Shown piece after piece: positions 51,701 through 61,148 of a stretch of DNA of 64,000 nucleotides. Every line of letters begins with the position of its first letter. Positions within the stretch are counted from its first letter, which is position 1. Both the position numbers and the translations under genes were made by a program. The stretch covers positions 9,735,501-9,799,500 of the forward strand of contig OZ014411.1 in NCBI GenBank assembly GCA_963965975.1, given 5' to 3'. Under the pieces are notes generated by a model. It did no database searches. It was not told the DNA's origin and saw only the letters and a list, made by a program, of their open reading frames with translations. The DNA comes from Xestospongia bergquistia (taxonomy: Eukaryota; Porifera; Demospongiae; Haplosclerida; Petrosiidae).

Positions 51701-54700
51701 AGTAAGAGAATGGATTAATTCTAACAACACAGTTTATTCTGAAATACACGGAATGTCATGTACTAATATATTTTATTTTTTAGTTTGGTAATACGCCCCT
51801 TCATGTTGCTTGTAAGGGTTGTCATGGTGATGTTGTCAAATCTCTTTTGTCATCAGGAAAGATCAATCCAATGGCTAAGAACATACATAATCAAATAGCC
51901 ATGGAGCTTGTTTATCATAATGCCAAAAATCGCTTTGTTATTTTAAAGATGTTTGAGCGATTTGAGCAATGTCGAAAAGACTTCCCTGTGGAATCCTACA
52001 GCAAAGTCTTTTTCTGTGGTAATACTGGTGCAGGTAAAAGTTCACTTGCAGCAGTCATTATGGAACGAGCTAAGAAACCGCCTAACTACAAATTTGATAC
52101 ATCTGATCCTATTCCAGTAGAACTGCTAACTACTGGGATTAATGCACATACAATTTCAAGTCATGAAGTGGGAAATATTGTCCTTTATGATCTTGCAGGT
52201 CATAAGGAGTATTATAGCAGTCATGCAGCAATTCTGGAAAATCTTATGTTAAGCACACCTGCTGTTTTTGCCATTCTTTCTAAGATGACCGACGATCTAG
52301 ATGTCATTAAATATGATTTGTACTACTGGTTCAATTTTATAAAGAGTGCCAGTCTTCAATTATCAAGTTCAAGGCCATCTCAAATACTTGTTATTGGAAG
52401 TCGACTTGATAAGATCACTGGTGGTTATGAGAAAATTTCTAAAGTAGTTGCTGAAGTTGCTGAAAAAGCTGATCATTCACAAGAATATGTTGGGTTCCTA
52501 CCTATGGAGTGTCATCGTCCTGGAGGAAAAGGTGTTAAAGAGTTTGTTGCTAAGCTTTCTTATAGCTGCAAAGCTGTACTTGATCAATCTGATAAAATTA
52601 GTTTCTACTGCCACGTTCAATTCTCCTTCTTGCAATTGCTTCAAAATGAAGAAAATATTATAGCCATTAGTGTGATGGAGTTATGTGCTGAATTACGAAA
52701 GCGTGATGACCCTTCACTTCCTTCTGAAAGGTCAGTGTTAGTGGAATTCCTATCCACTTTAAGTGACAAGGGTCTTATCTTATTCCTCAAAAATGAGGAT
52801 GATGCTCAAAGTTGGATAGTTATTGACAGAGCTACTCTTCTTACTGAAGTCAATGGTGTTCTGTTTGCTCCTAAAGAAATCGAACGGGCCCATCAAAATA
52901 TTGCTAGTAATACTGGCATTGTGCCTAAGTCTGTTCTTAAAAAAGTATTTCCAAAGCATGATACTGATATGTTGATTGGGTTCCTTAAAAGTCTTCAGTT
53001 CTGTCATGTTTTAGAATCAAATACATTGCAAGAATTGAAAACCAATATATCAGCATCAATTTCTCTGGCATCAGATGAGCTCTTATTTTTTCCATCTCTC
53101 ATTTCTACTGAGCCACCAACAAAAATTGTAATAGAAAATGGGTTGGGATGGTGTATCTGGTGTCCTGATCCTAACCAATTTCTCTCCACACGATTTCTTC
53201 ATCTACTTCTTTTTACCCTTTCCTACATTTTTTGTTTACGACGCAAAACTAGAGCTGGCAAACTTGCTGATGGCGATCCGCAACTCCAAATGTTGGCTCG
53301 TCGTTGTGATGTATGGACAAATGGCATTTATTGGAAAAATAATGAAGTTGAAGTTGAAGTCGTCGTTGAAGTAACGGAAAATTATCGTTGTGTGACAGTA
53401 ATTACGTCAATGAATGACATGAAGGAAGGCCGGAATATTTTTAATAATGTTATTAAGGCTGTATTAAAGTTGAGAGAGATGCACTCATTTAATTTTTATG
53501 AGTACCTCATTGCTCCTAGTGATCTAGTAAATGTTCGTAGTCTTTGTGTTAGTGAACGCACACTTTATAATATGAATGAAGTTGCTCGATCAGTGCTTAA
53601 AAAATGTAAAGTTAGTGATGACAGTGACACCAAGAAGATTGGAATTGAACAAATTGTGGGAGTGAATGATCCCTTTTTTTGTATTGCTCCTTCTGTGACA
53701 AAAGCACTTTTCAATGCCGAGTTGCCACTTCAAGAGGACCACTGTCAACATATAAAGAATAGGTGTTCTTATTTCACATCCTCACTCTTGCCATCAAGTC
53801 ACGTGTCAGTCAAGGAACGTTGCAGTCAACTCAGTGTGTTTGCTGGACGTAATCCTTTGGTAAGTATAAATTAGTTTTAATATACATGTACAAGAAATCT
53901 TTGTTATGCATCATACTTGTACCACATTAATTTTATACTATATCATACTTACATCACTCTTTATTGTATCATGATTCTATTATAGGACCTTGCTTATCCT
54001 CCATTAAATGAATATGAAATAGAAACTGTATCTGAGCAACTCTTCTTAGAAGGTTAGTATATAGTGTTAGTGATTCATAGGTATTGGTTATAGCCAACTT
54101 TTTGTGGTGTATTGCAGATACAATGTGCTATGTAATAAAACAAACCTGAGGATGGTTATGTATACTATATATGTTTAATACAGTATGATGTAAGTTGGGC
54201 TATAACATGCTTATGGCTTGATACTATAGAAATTCACAACCCAGTATCTGTTGATCTCAGCACTATATCTGGATGGAAATGCCCCTTTATGAAGTCTGAG
54301 AACCTTATTATCACTTTGATCTTCTATTTTATTATGTCACTACTTGTTTATTACGGAAACTGAAGGTGGCCATCCATTTCTACTTCGTAATTTCATATTC
54401 TACTTTGAAGTTTTCCAAGAATATTCCAATTCCAATTCTATTTTCTATTCTTCAATGAAATATTTAACAAATAAATACAGTGAAGTGCAAGCACCGCGAG
54501 CTGTCTCTTAGAATAGAGCGAAGTGACATGTTTCCAGTTAGGATGGGAATAGAGGATTTTATTTGTTAAATATTCCATCTAAGAATAGATAATAGAATTG
54601 GAATTGGAATATTCTTGGAAAACTTCAAAGTAGAATATGAAATTACGAAGTAGAAATGGATGGCCACCTTCAGCTTCTGTAGTTTATAAAATAATATCTA

Positions 54701-55603
54701 TTATGTAGATCTGTCTAAAATGTGAGATGACACACCTACCCTAAATGAGTATAGGAATTATTTAAACTAGTTTTACACAGCAATTATGAAGTTAATTTAT
54801 CACATGCAATTCAAAATATTGATTAAATGTAAACTAAATGTTCAGTAGACAAGGTATATGTTAGTAAATAGATGGATTTTTTAAATTTTTAGACTAATTA
54901 TGTTGTTATCATAATGTCCATGAGTAGTATAGAAGGTTAAATAACTTGTAAATCCATTGCAAACTATTCTACCTCTTTATTTGATTGCTTTGTATTTTTG
55001 AAGCACACTAATATCAGTCATAAAAGTTAAATGCTGGTTGTACAAGTGTACATATAGTTCATTGTCAGTTGAATTAGCTATTTCTACTAAACGACACATC
55101 CATACTGACATAAATCATACACTCTGATATTGTTATAAGTTATTATAAATTTCAATGTTCTGTATATTCTAAGTACGTGGACATTGTGAACATATCACTT
55201 AGTTAATTCATAATTAGAATAAAAATTACACTCGTTTTATTGTTGAATTAAAAAGCTCTTTTTATGTCAATACAAACATGTCCTTTTATTATTTAATTTC
55301 ATATTAGGTAATATGGCTGATGGAGCATCTACTATACCAGATCAAGTCTTGGATCAACAACCTCCAATTCAAGAAATAACTACACATGCTGAAACTGCAG
55401 AGTGGAATCGATTGGGTGTGCAACTAGAATTGAGTGATGTGGCCTTAGCTGAATGTCATGACTGTACCACGATGTATCAATTATGGATTATGGAGAAAGC
55501 TGAAAATGCAACTCGAAGGAAATTAATATCTGCTTTAAAAGAAATTAGACAAAATAAAGTGTCCTATAACTATGAACAATATCTGAAAACACTTTGTGTG
55601 TGA
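33742..55603 (+). CDS. Ankyrin repeat-ROC GTPase-COR-death domain protein, DAPK1-like without kinase
   Basis: Fourteen exons: 33742-33780, 34969-35061, 35671-35769, 37421-37519, 38230-38328, 41449-41547, 42967-43065, 48037-48138, 48482-48574, 49009-49113, 50162-50260, 51784-53859, 53986-54052, 55308-55603. Splicing gives an uninterrupted frame of about 1154 residues. Start MATGPKKKDKKWA; exons 2-12 each begin one ankyrin repeat (ALHYASSNGHTKIVELLVNH). The ROC domain has P-loop GNTGAGKSS at about residue 421, DLAGH at 478 and SRLDK at 549-553. A COR-like region follows (VLVEFLSTLSDKGLILFL, DRATLLTEVNGVLF), then a C-terminal death domain (WNRLGVQLELSDVALAECHD, LISALKEI). DAPK1 has the same order but with an N-terminal kinase, which is absent here. 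A cytosolic GTP-regulated scaffold in death-domain signalling is inferred. All exon joins are GT-AG; introns up to exon 13 are phase 0 and the last is phase 1. It appears intact. Confidence 0.85.
35880..37150. repeat. Minisatellite array 1, about 10 units of ~134 bp (intron 3)
   Basis: Each unit contains TTTTATTCCATTTTTATG, GATTACTTGTGATCTGAATG, ACAATATAATAG, three variable bases, GTAAGTGTGATATAATG, TAAATTCTAAGTG and AATGTAATGCTTTTT. GTAAGT (or a close form) begins at 35931, 36066, 36203, 36337, 36474, 36600, 36741, 36875, 37009 and 37140. The repeat lies between ankyrin exons 3 and 4. Confidence 0.9.
38880..41145. repeat. Minisatellite array 2, about 13 units of the same repeat (intron 5)
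   Basis: Same unit as array 1, in the intron between ankyrin exons 5 and 6. GTAAGT-like sites begin at 38954, 39085, 39214, 39343, 39478, 39612, 40299, 40440, 40576, 40711, 40852 and 41001, with a degenerate last unit near 41131. The array is split by an insertion at 39648-40192. It probably arose when the exon 3-4 segment was duplicated to make exons 5-6: exon pairs 3/5 and 4/6 are near-identical. Confidence 0.9.
39648..40192. mobile_element. Non-autonomous DNA transposon inserted in the minisatellite, 8-bp target duplication
   Basis: 545 bp with no similarity to the repeat around it. Ends are imperfect inverted repeats (GGACTCACATAAC at left; GTTATGTGAACCAGCC at right), followed inward by related GCATCGCATTACGTT and GTGATGCGACAC segments. 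It is flanked by CTAAATGT (39640-39647) and CTAAGTGT (40193-40200), an 8-bp duplication with one difference, as expected for hAT-type insertions. The 102-codon open frame inside (39824-40132) resembles no transposase. Confidence 0.65.
43066..48036 (+). other. Large intron 7 with transposon remains
   Basis: Nearly 5 kb between ankyrin exons. It holds a CpG-rich patch at about 43280-43450 with a near-palindrome of GGGGCCC around ATATATAT, and a transposase fragment at 46128-46373. No host exon in the ankyrin frame was found inside it. Confidence 0.5.
46128..46373 (-). pseudogene. Transposase fragment (MULE-like), degenerate
   Basis: The minus strand reads VNPFIPLLQIAPGAIWILVT, DQQLKNMACFHTNSEEFLIV, GINTKFNLEKLSVAVIANHH, LL. 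The D-x-T-x-FNL pattern after an IVG stretch resembles the start of the catalytic region in MULE-like transposases, where the first catalytic Asp is expected. Here that position is Asn (GINTKFNL). No continuation in frame was found. The assignment is from memory of the family. Confidence 0.45.
49009..50480. repeat. Tandem duplication of one ankyrin exon with its intron flanks
   Basis: Exons 10 and 11 (ALYIASEKGNNECVQLLL and ALCIASEKGNNECVQLLL) and their flanking introns share long stretches such as AATGAGATTGATATATAACA at 49560 and the like at 50300. A third, exonless partial copy lies at about 49480-49680. Exon 10 has two extra codons relative to exon 11. Confidence 0.75.
49726..49946. mobile_element. 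Foldback element, ~75-bp inverted repeats
   Basis: Arms 49726-49800 and 49872-49946 are complementary with about two mismatches (AAACCATTACAAAAATATAA ... TTATATTTTTGTAATGGTTT). The loop is about 70 bases. It lies in intron 10. It may be a MITE, or an inverted duplication of local intron sequence, since parts resemble the neighbouring intron repeats. Confidence 0.6.
50885..51485. mobile_element. Probable transposon insertion in intron 11, family unknown
   Basis: Its base composition differs from the surrounding intron (more CpG). It opens with AACCTCGCTGTGCGTGGGCT and CATAGCGAGGGTT, a short inverted pair. There is no coding sequence and no clear right border or target duplication. Confidence 0.35.
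54352..54681. mobile_element. Foldback MITE, 330 bp, 6-bp target duplication GTTTAT
   Basis: Inverted repeats of about 100 bp with a few mismatches start TACGGAAACTGAAGGTGGCC at left and TACAGAAGCTGAAGGTGGCC at right (complement). It is flanked by GTTTAT at 54346-54351 and 54682-54687. The core GAGCTGTCTCTTAGAAT is shared with the 31.7-32.8 kb elements. The corresponding intron in copy A (about 670-695) has no insertion, so it arrived after the block duplication. Confidence 0.85.
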
Positions 55604-56097
55604 ATATTTGAAATTCTTCCATAATAAGTTAAGGTTTTTGTCTGCATGATCACAAACATTTTCCTTTTGACTAGACTGCATATACTTTCTTACATTGTAT
55701 CTTTAATATGTTTTTTTTATTCACTGTTTGAGTAATATGTTTACTTTTACTTTGTAAATTTGACTGATAAATTTACATTTTTCTCTTTTTGTTTTATTAT
55801 AGTTGATTATTTTCTATACCAAGATATGTAATCTGACTTAGCTTTAACTTTTAGTTCAATGTAATTTTCAACCTTAATTGATTATGTACATTTTTGTTTT
55901 TGTAATTTTATGTACATGTACATTGAGGTATTTAGTTTTATTAATTAAGAATGTGGCTTTTCCTTATTTGATTACTTTTGTAAAAGTGTGATTACTTTAA
56001 CAAAAGATATTTCTCAGTGCAGTATTATCATTATTCACATCATGAGATAAGAAGTACTATATACATATATGTATATGTGTGTGTGCATGTGGGTAGC

Positions 56098-56134
<37 letters not shown>

Positions 56135-57946
56135 GCGTGTATAGCAATTAATCAATAGATGATCCTTTTGTCTTCTTCATTCAGCTACTAAACACAATAT
56201 TGTGTCCATATGGACTGGGAACGTATGTAGAAGTTAGCACCTTCAACATAATGATATTTATTTATTAAATATATTTTGTGATGACCTGATTATATAAGTT
56301 TCATTTTGTTTCTTATCTGCATGCTAGTTTAATTTGCTGACTCATCAATCACTGTTAAGTCTTTATGATGAACTATTAATTCAATATTATAGTTGTGTTA
56401 TTATTAATATTAATTGATAATTTCTTTGTGTGTAACAACATATACATGCTGAATTCTCAAGTAACATTTCACTACACTACTTTAACACTAGTTGTTGCTA
56501 CAATTAATCTTTTAATAATTGTTGCATACATTTTGAAATTTCTGGTCATATGATTTTTAAAATCAAGTAACTCATATCTTTAATTTTAATCTTACATACT
56601 GTTTTAATCTTGTAATCATTCTGTAACTATTTTAATAGTAGTTTTCATGTCATGCACTCACACATACCATATTTCCTCAAAAAGTTGCTATCCTGCCTTC
56701 TTATGTCATTAAAATAAAAGCAACCCTCAAATTAACTGCAAATAATGTTCTTCATTCAAAGTTTTCATAAATGGAATGTTCATGATGGATCACAAAAACA
56801 TGGTGCCCACAGCTACAATTTAAGGAACTATCATACTCTGAAGATATCACCATAATGTGATTTTATATATTGTATATGCCTCTTATTGTCTCATAATGAG
56901 GCTACATGATCATACCTATAATTTTGAAAGTGACTATAGTTGTAGCTTAAACTTATTTGCATTTATGTTTTTACTTCAGTTCCTATCTTATGACCTTGTT
57001 ACTAAATAACTATTAATAAAATAATCAAATTACTATACACTATTCAAATATTACATACATTTATATATTCAATTAGAACAAGTGCCATGTCCATAATAAT
57101 GTAATTAGATCTTTATATCAGTAGGCACAGATAGTAAGGGCATTTTGTAAGGACTTTATAGTAGTGGTAAATTTCCTGAAGTAATAACATATAAGATTCA
57201 GTTTAATTAGCAATGGACCACTGTTTCTTAAAATAAAATGAGTCTTATTATACACTGATGGACACTTTGTCCTAATGTAGCTTATTAAATTACATGTATT
57301 CCCAGCACTGGCCAATACATTGCTATAGCAAATCTTACAGACAACTTATAGTTATAGTTCTTCAATTACTTGTATGCATATATATAAACCAAAACATTCC
57401 CATACAAATCATTCTTCATTCTTGGTTTGATCCTTCCGATTGGTCCTCTAAGCCCAACAAATGAAGTGCTTTAGCAATGGAAGCCAATGATTATCAATCA
57501 AAATAAAGGAAAAGCTTCAAGCAAGTACGAACAACCATGTGCCATATATGTATCGATTAAATTTCAATTTTTCGACATGCAAAAGAAAACGATATATCAT
57601 ATCATCCCAAGGGATACCATGTCGATGACTAAATACCGAAAAATCTCACAGTATTATCATACGGAGTACATTTTAATTACAAAAGCCTACTACATGAACA
57701 ATTCTCAAAGCAAAAATTTTTAAGATACATGTACAACAACCATGGAAATATGTAGGAAAAATGAATTGCATATTACCTGCATAAATACCAATATTTTAAA
57801 ATAACACCTCATTAATTAGAACTAACTCAACAATTAATAGATATAGGGTATGTATTTTTACTCTTTGAGGTGTTTTGCTTCAGAAAATATTGGCTGCATG
57901 ATGGAATTCAAGCACACCTTTTCATTTTTGGAGATCTCAACTATAT

Positions 57947-58376
57947 TACTTAAAATAGCACTTTGTAAACTTAAACAAAGTCTTTGTTACCTTAGTTTCA
58001 TCATACAATGTAAGCCTAATTCTAAGTTAACACAAATCTTAAATTACTTTAAATCAATATTCATAAAACCAACTATAGAAGCCAAAAGTAATCTTTTGTA
58101 GTTTATTGCACAAATTGCAATAATTGAAGCTATGAGGAAGAGATGGATTATATTTCAATTCAACTAACTGAGTTAATTCAGTTGAAATAGTACTGCTTAT
58201 GTATTCAATTGGATCCATGAACAAGACACTACTTTTTGACTTCCTGTTGGCTTTAAACATATTAAGTTAATTTAGCTTGGGCTTTGTGGTAACTATTAGA
58301 AATAGGCTTACATTTTATTAATGATTCTACGGTAACAAAGCCTCAGTTGAAATGACAAAGTGCTTTCTTAAGCGTA
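57947..58376. mobile_element. MITE, ~430 bp, copy 2 of the 17545-17991 family
   Basis: Ends TACTTAAAATAGCACTTTGT and the complement of TACGCTTAAGAAAGCACTTT. Internal matches to the first copy include GAAATAGTA, CTTTTTG(A/G)CTTC and CATATTAAGTTA. It has no coding capacity. Confidence 0.6.
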
Positions 58377-59017
58377 CTTCATATACCTTTAATTTAATCA
58401 TGGCTGAACCTTGTCTATCCCTTTTTCAACTTGATATGACATCCCTTGATGTGATTGTTTGATCTGACAGACTCTCTGTCTCAAAGACATTTCACAATGA
58501 TGGTGGATTGCGCCAGATGCTCTCTAAGTAGCAGATAAAATTACCTATTCGTTCTTCTGTCTTTGCAACCTCAGCCTTCAGAGCTTACCATGCTAAGTGT
58601 ACAAATGGCCATGGTACATGTAGAACTGCTGTCTTGTGAAAAAAATTCTTACTTTGCGACCTTCGTTATAGCTTGTTTGTAGGCCAAGGCTTTGGACATT
58701 TCTAGTAAGACATTGACAAATATGAAAGTAGCAACCCTTAAGTGTTGTTATTAAGAAAGAGAATTGTGTATGTAACCAGTTATTACCAACATTCATCAAT
58801 TACTATTGATATTATTGCGATTTGCAATGTTATTTCAAATAGTTTTAGTGTAAATGTTAGTTCCCCTATTGAGGTGGTCAGTAGACCGCAGCTGAATTCA
58901 CTTCATACTACATGACTATGTGATAGTCTTCTTGTTACTACAGAATGTATTATAGAGACATTCCATAGTAATTATTGTCAATTTCTTTGTTTATTTAACA
59001 AATGTAATCCATAACTC

Positions 59018-59035
59018 CCCTGCATATATATTTGT
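59018..59035 (+). promoter_or_regulatory. Candidate TATA box of the fibrinogen-like gene
   Basis: GCATATATATTTG lies about 75 bases before the ATG at 59104. Only position and sequence support it. Confidence 0.3.
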
Positions 59036-59103
59036 AACACTGTGCGGAACTATTTTGTGTATGGTCAGTACTGACATCAATCTGCTGATCCAGACTCACA
59101 ATC

Positions 59104-60150
59104 ATGCGTTGTAAACTGTCATTTATCTTTCTTATCACGATTATTTTTACATGTTCTCGTGTGGAAGGTTCCTCTCATTGTATGACTGATTGCAACAGTT
59201 TTGGCCAGAGACCATTCACTACTTATGAAGAATTGTGCTGTTCACCATCAAACAAAGGAGATATTATTCATGTCACTAAAGACAATGGTCGCACTGGTTA
59301 TGTAGTATGTCCAGATACTATACCAAAATGGTGTTTTGAATTCAAATCTTGTTATGACATACTACAGTCAGATCAAGATGCTCCCTCGGGCTATTACAAC
59401 GTAAAAGTCAATGATAGCTTAGTTGAAGTGTATTGTGATATGGAGGGTAGTAACTGTGATGGAGAGGGAGGCTGGACAAGAGTAGCATTTGTTAACATGA
59501 GTGAGCCTGGATCATCCTGTCCTTCTGGACTAGAAGAATATGACAATATCACTAATAGTAGCTTACTTTGTTGGATAAAGAATGAAAAATCCTATTATGG
59601 CTGTAACTCTGCCTTCTTTCCTACTTATGATGTCAACTATACAAAGGTGTGTGGTCGTATTAGAGGATACCAGTATGGATATCCTTATGCTTTTTATTGC
59701 AACTTAAACAACTATAGTTGCTTTGATCCTCCAATAAAAATGAATGGAGTGACTCTTACCTACAGTAATAATCCTCGTAAACATATTTGGACTTATGCTG
59801 GTGGCGATTACGAACAAGGAACAGGACCATACCATTGTCCCTGTAATAACGGGAGTCAATACCAGAACCATTCTATATCATTTGTTGGTAATGATTATTA
59901 TTGCGAATCAGGACGTAGTGTGGGTGAATATGGTCACATATTATATCCCAATGATCCCCTCTGGGATGGTCAGGACTGTCCTGGACTTGAGGATACTTGT
60001 TGTATGTCTTCTAAGATGCCATGGTTTGTGAAGATATTAAATGAAACAGTTAGTGAAGACATTGAATTGACCACATGTGGTCACAGCTACCATTATCTGA
60101 CATATATTTATGGGACTCCTCTTGACCTTATTGAACTTTACATCAAATAA
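59104..60150 (+). CDS. Secreted fibrinogen-like domain protein, single exon
   Basis: 348 residues. The N-terminus is a clear signal peptide (MRCKLSFIFLITIIFTCSRV, cleavage near EGS). About residues 75-120 resemble the opening of fibrinogen C-terminal domains: SCYDILQSDQDAPSGYY, then VEVYCDMEG and GGWTRVAFVNM. The rest is a Cys-rich module (RIRGYQYGYPYAFYCNLNNY, NPRKHIWTYAGG, CPCNNGSQYQ, VGNDYYCESG, DPLWDGQDC, CCMSSKMPWFVK, ELTTCG, DLIELYIK) of a type I recall from uncharacterised secreted proteins of sponges, cnidarians and chordates. Several NxS/T glycosylation sites are present. A lectin or extracellular recognition role is possible but unproven. No introns; the frame is intact. The truncated paralogue is at 1435-2090. 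Confidence 0.85.
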   Translation: MRCKLSFIFLITIIFTCSRVEGSSHCMTDCNSFGQRPFTTYEELCCSPSNKGDIIHVTKDNGRTGYVVCPDTIPKWCFEFKSCYDILQSDQDAPSGYYNVKVNDSLVEVYCDMEGSNCDGEGGWTRVAFVNMSEPGSSCPSGLEEYDNITNSSLLCWIKNEKSYYGCNSAFFPTYDVNYTKVCGRIRGYQYGYPYAFYCNLNNYSCFDPPIKMNGVTLTYSNNPRKHIWTYAGGDYEQGTGPYHCPCNNGSQYQNHSISFVGNDYYCESGRSVGEYGHILYPNDPLWDGQDCPGLEDTCCMSSKMPWFVKILNETVSEDIELTTCGHSYHYLTYIYGTPLDLIELYIK

Positions 60151-61148
60151 CAACACATACACTTTTTACGGAAATTGCTGCATACATTTATACATTTACA
60201 GAATAATTTAAAACAGCTAATTAGTAATACCGTATTTCCTCGAATAGGCTGAAATTAGCCATTATTCTTGAAAGGAGCGTGACTGATCACGCTGTATAAC
60301 TAACGTCTCGTGAACACTTTGTTAGCTTCTACGAACTCTCCAGTTTTTAAAAAAATAATCCACAGAAACAACTGTACAATAAATAAGCTTAATGTAGTTC
60401 TTTAGAAAAAATAATCTTGTTAATTTGCACTACAACATTAAAATATTGAAGAGAAATATATAGAACAATATTATGTATAAATATAACATGAAAACAGAAT
60501 TTTTATTATTTTTATCCATGCACGTTATTAGTGATACCATTGAGTATATGAACCTATGACAACACTTCATTGTTTGACTTCCTCTCATTAACTTCATTGT
60601 TTGATTTCCTATTTTGTATTTTCCAACTACTAACACTATACTAAACTAATTTTTTGTGATAGATGTATTTATATATATTACTCACAGAATATAGTATACA
60701 ATACCAAAGATTACACTGTTAAAATTAATATGCTATTTTAACAAGTAATTTGGACTTCACATGGATGAACTGCTATGGAATATAGAATTTATCTGAATTA
60801 CTCACTGTATAATTTGTTTTTATGTAAAAATACAACATACCAAACAATTACACAATGAGTAATTTACATGATTTCTATATTCCATAGTAATCAATCCATG
60901 TAAGCTACAAATTAGTTGTTAAAAAGACATATTAATTTTTACAATGTATACAATATCCATAAAATGCCACTATAATTCTACAGTAATAACTTTGTTTTTA
61001 ACATCAGCCTTCAATATTTAAAAAAATATTTCATAACATCAAATAATAATTGAGACTTGAGAGAATATTGTATTCAAGATTTTGGTAAAATTAACTTTAT
61101 ATATTATTATTGGGAAATAAAAACAAGATCATTAATAATATTGTAATA
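60151..61148. other. Duplicated 3' flank of the fibrinogen-like gene
   Basis: Non-coding and parallel to 2086-2739. At about 60735-60910 it has an extra inverted pair absent from copy A: AAATTAATATG and its complement, and GGAATATAGAA with TTCTATATTCC. This suggests a small foldback insertion. Confidence 0.5.

Larger units (their letters stand above)
55604..59103. other. Intergenic between the ankyrin and fibrinogen-like genes
   Basis: No gene found. It holds a TA/GTAT microsatellite at 56090-56135, a TATTTCCTCAAAAAGTTGC segment near 56670 that looks like a transposon end, and a MITE at 57947-58376. The open frames at 57487-57723 and 57850-58101 show no recognisable protein features. In copy A this 3.5-kb space is only about 0.2 kb. 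Confidence 0.5.

Noticed and set aside
57487-57723. 78-codon open frame before the MITE
   Set aside because: Composition is generic AT-rich, there are no family features, and it has no counterpart in copy A.
59795-60031. 78-codon second frame inside the fibrinogen-like gene, also seen in the truncated copy at 1631-1819
   Set aside because: Out-of-frame shadow of the conserved coding frame.
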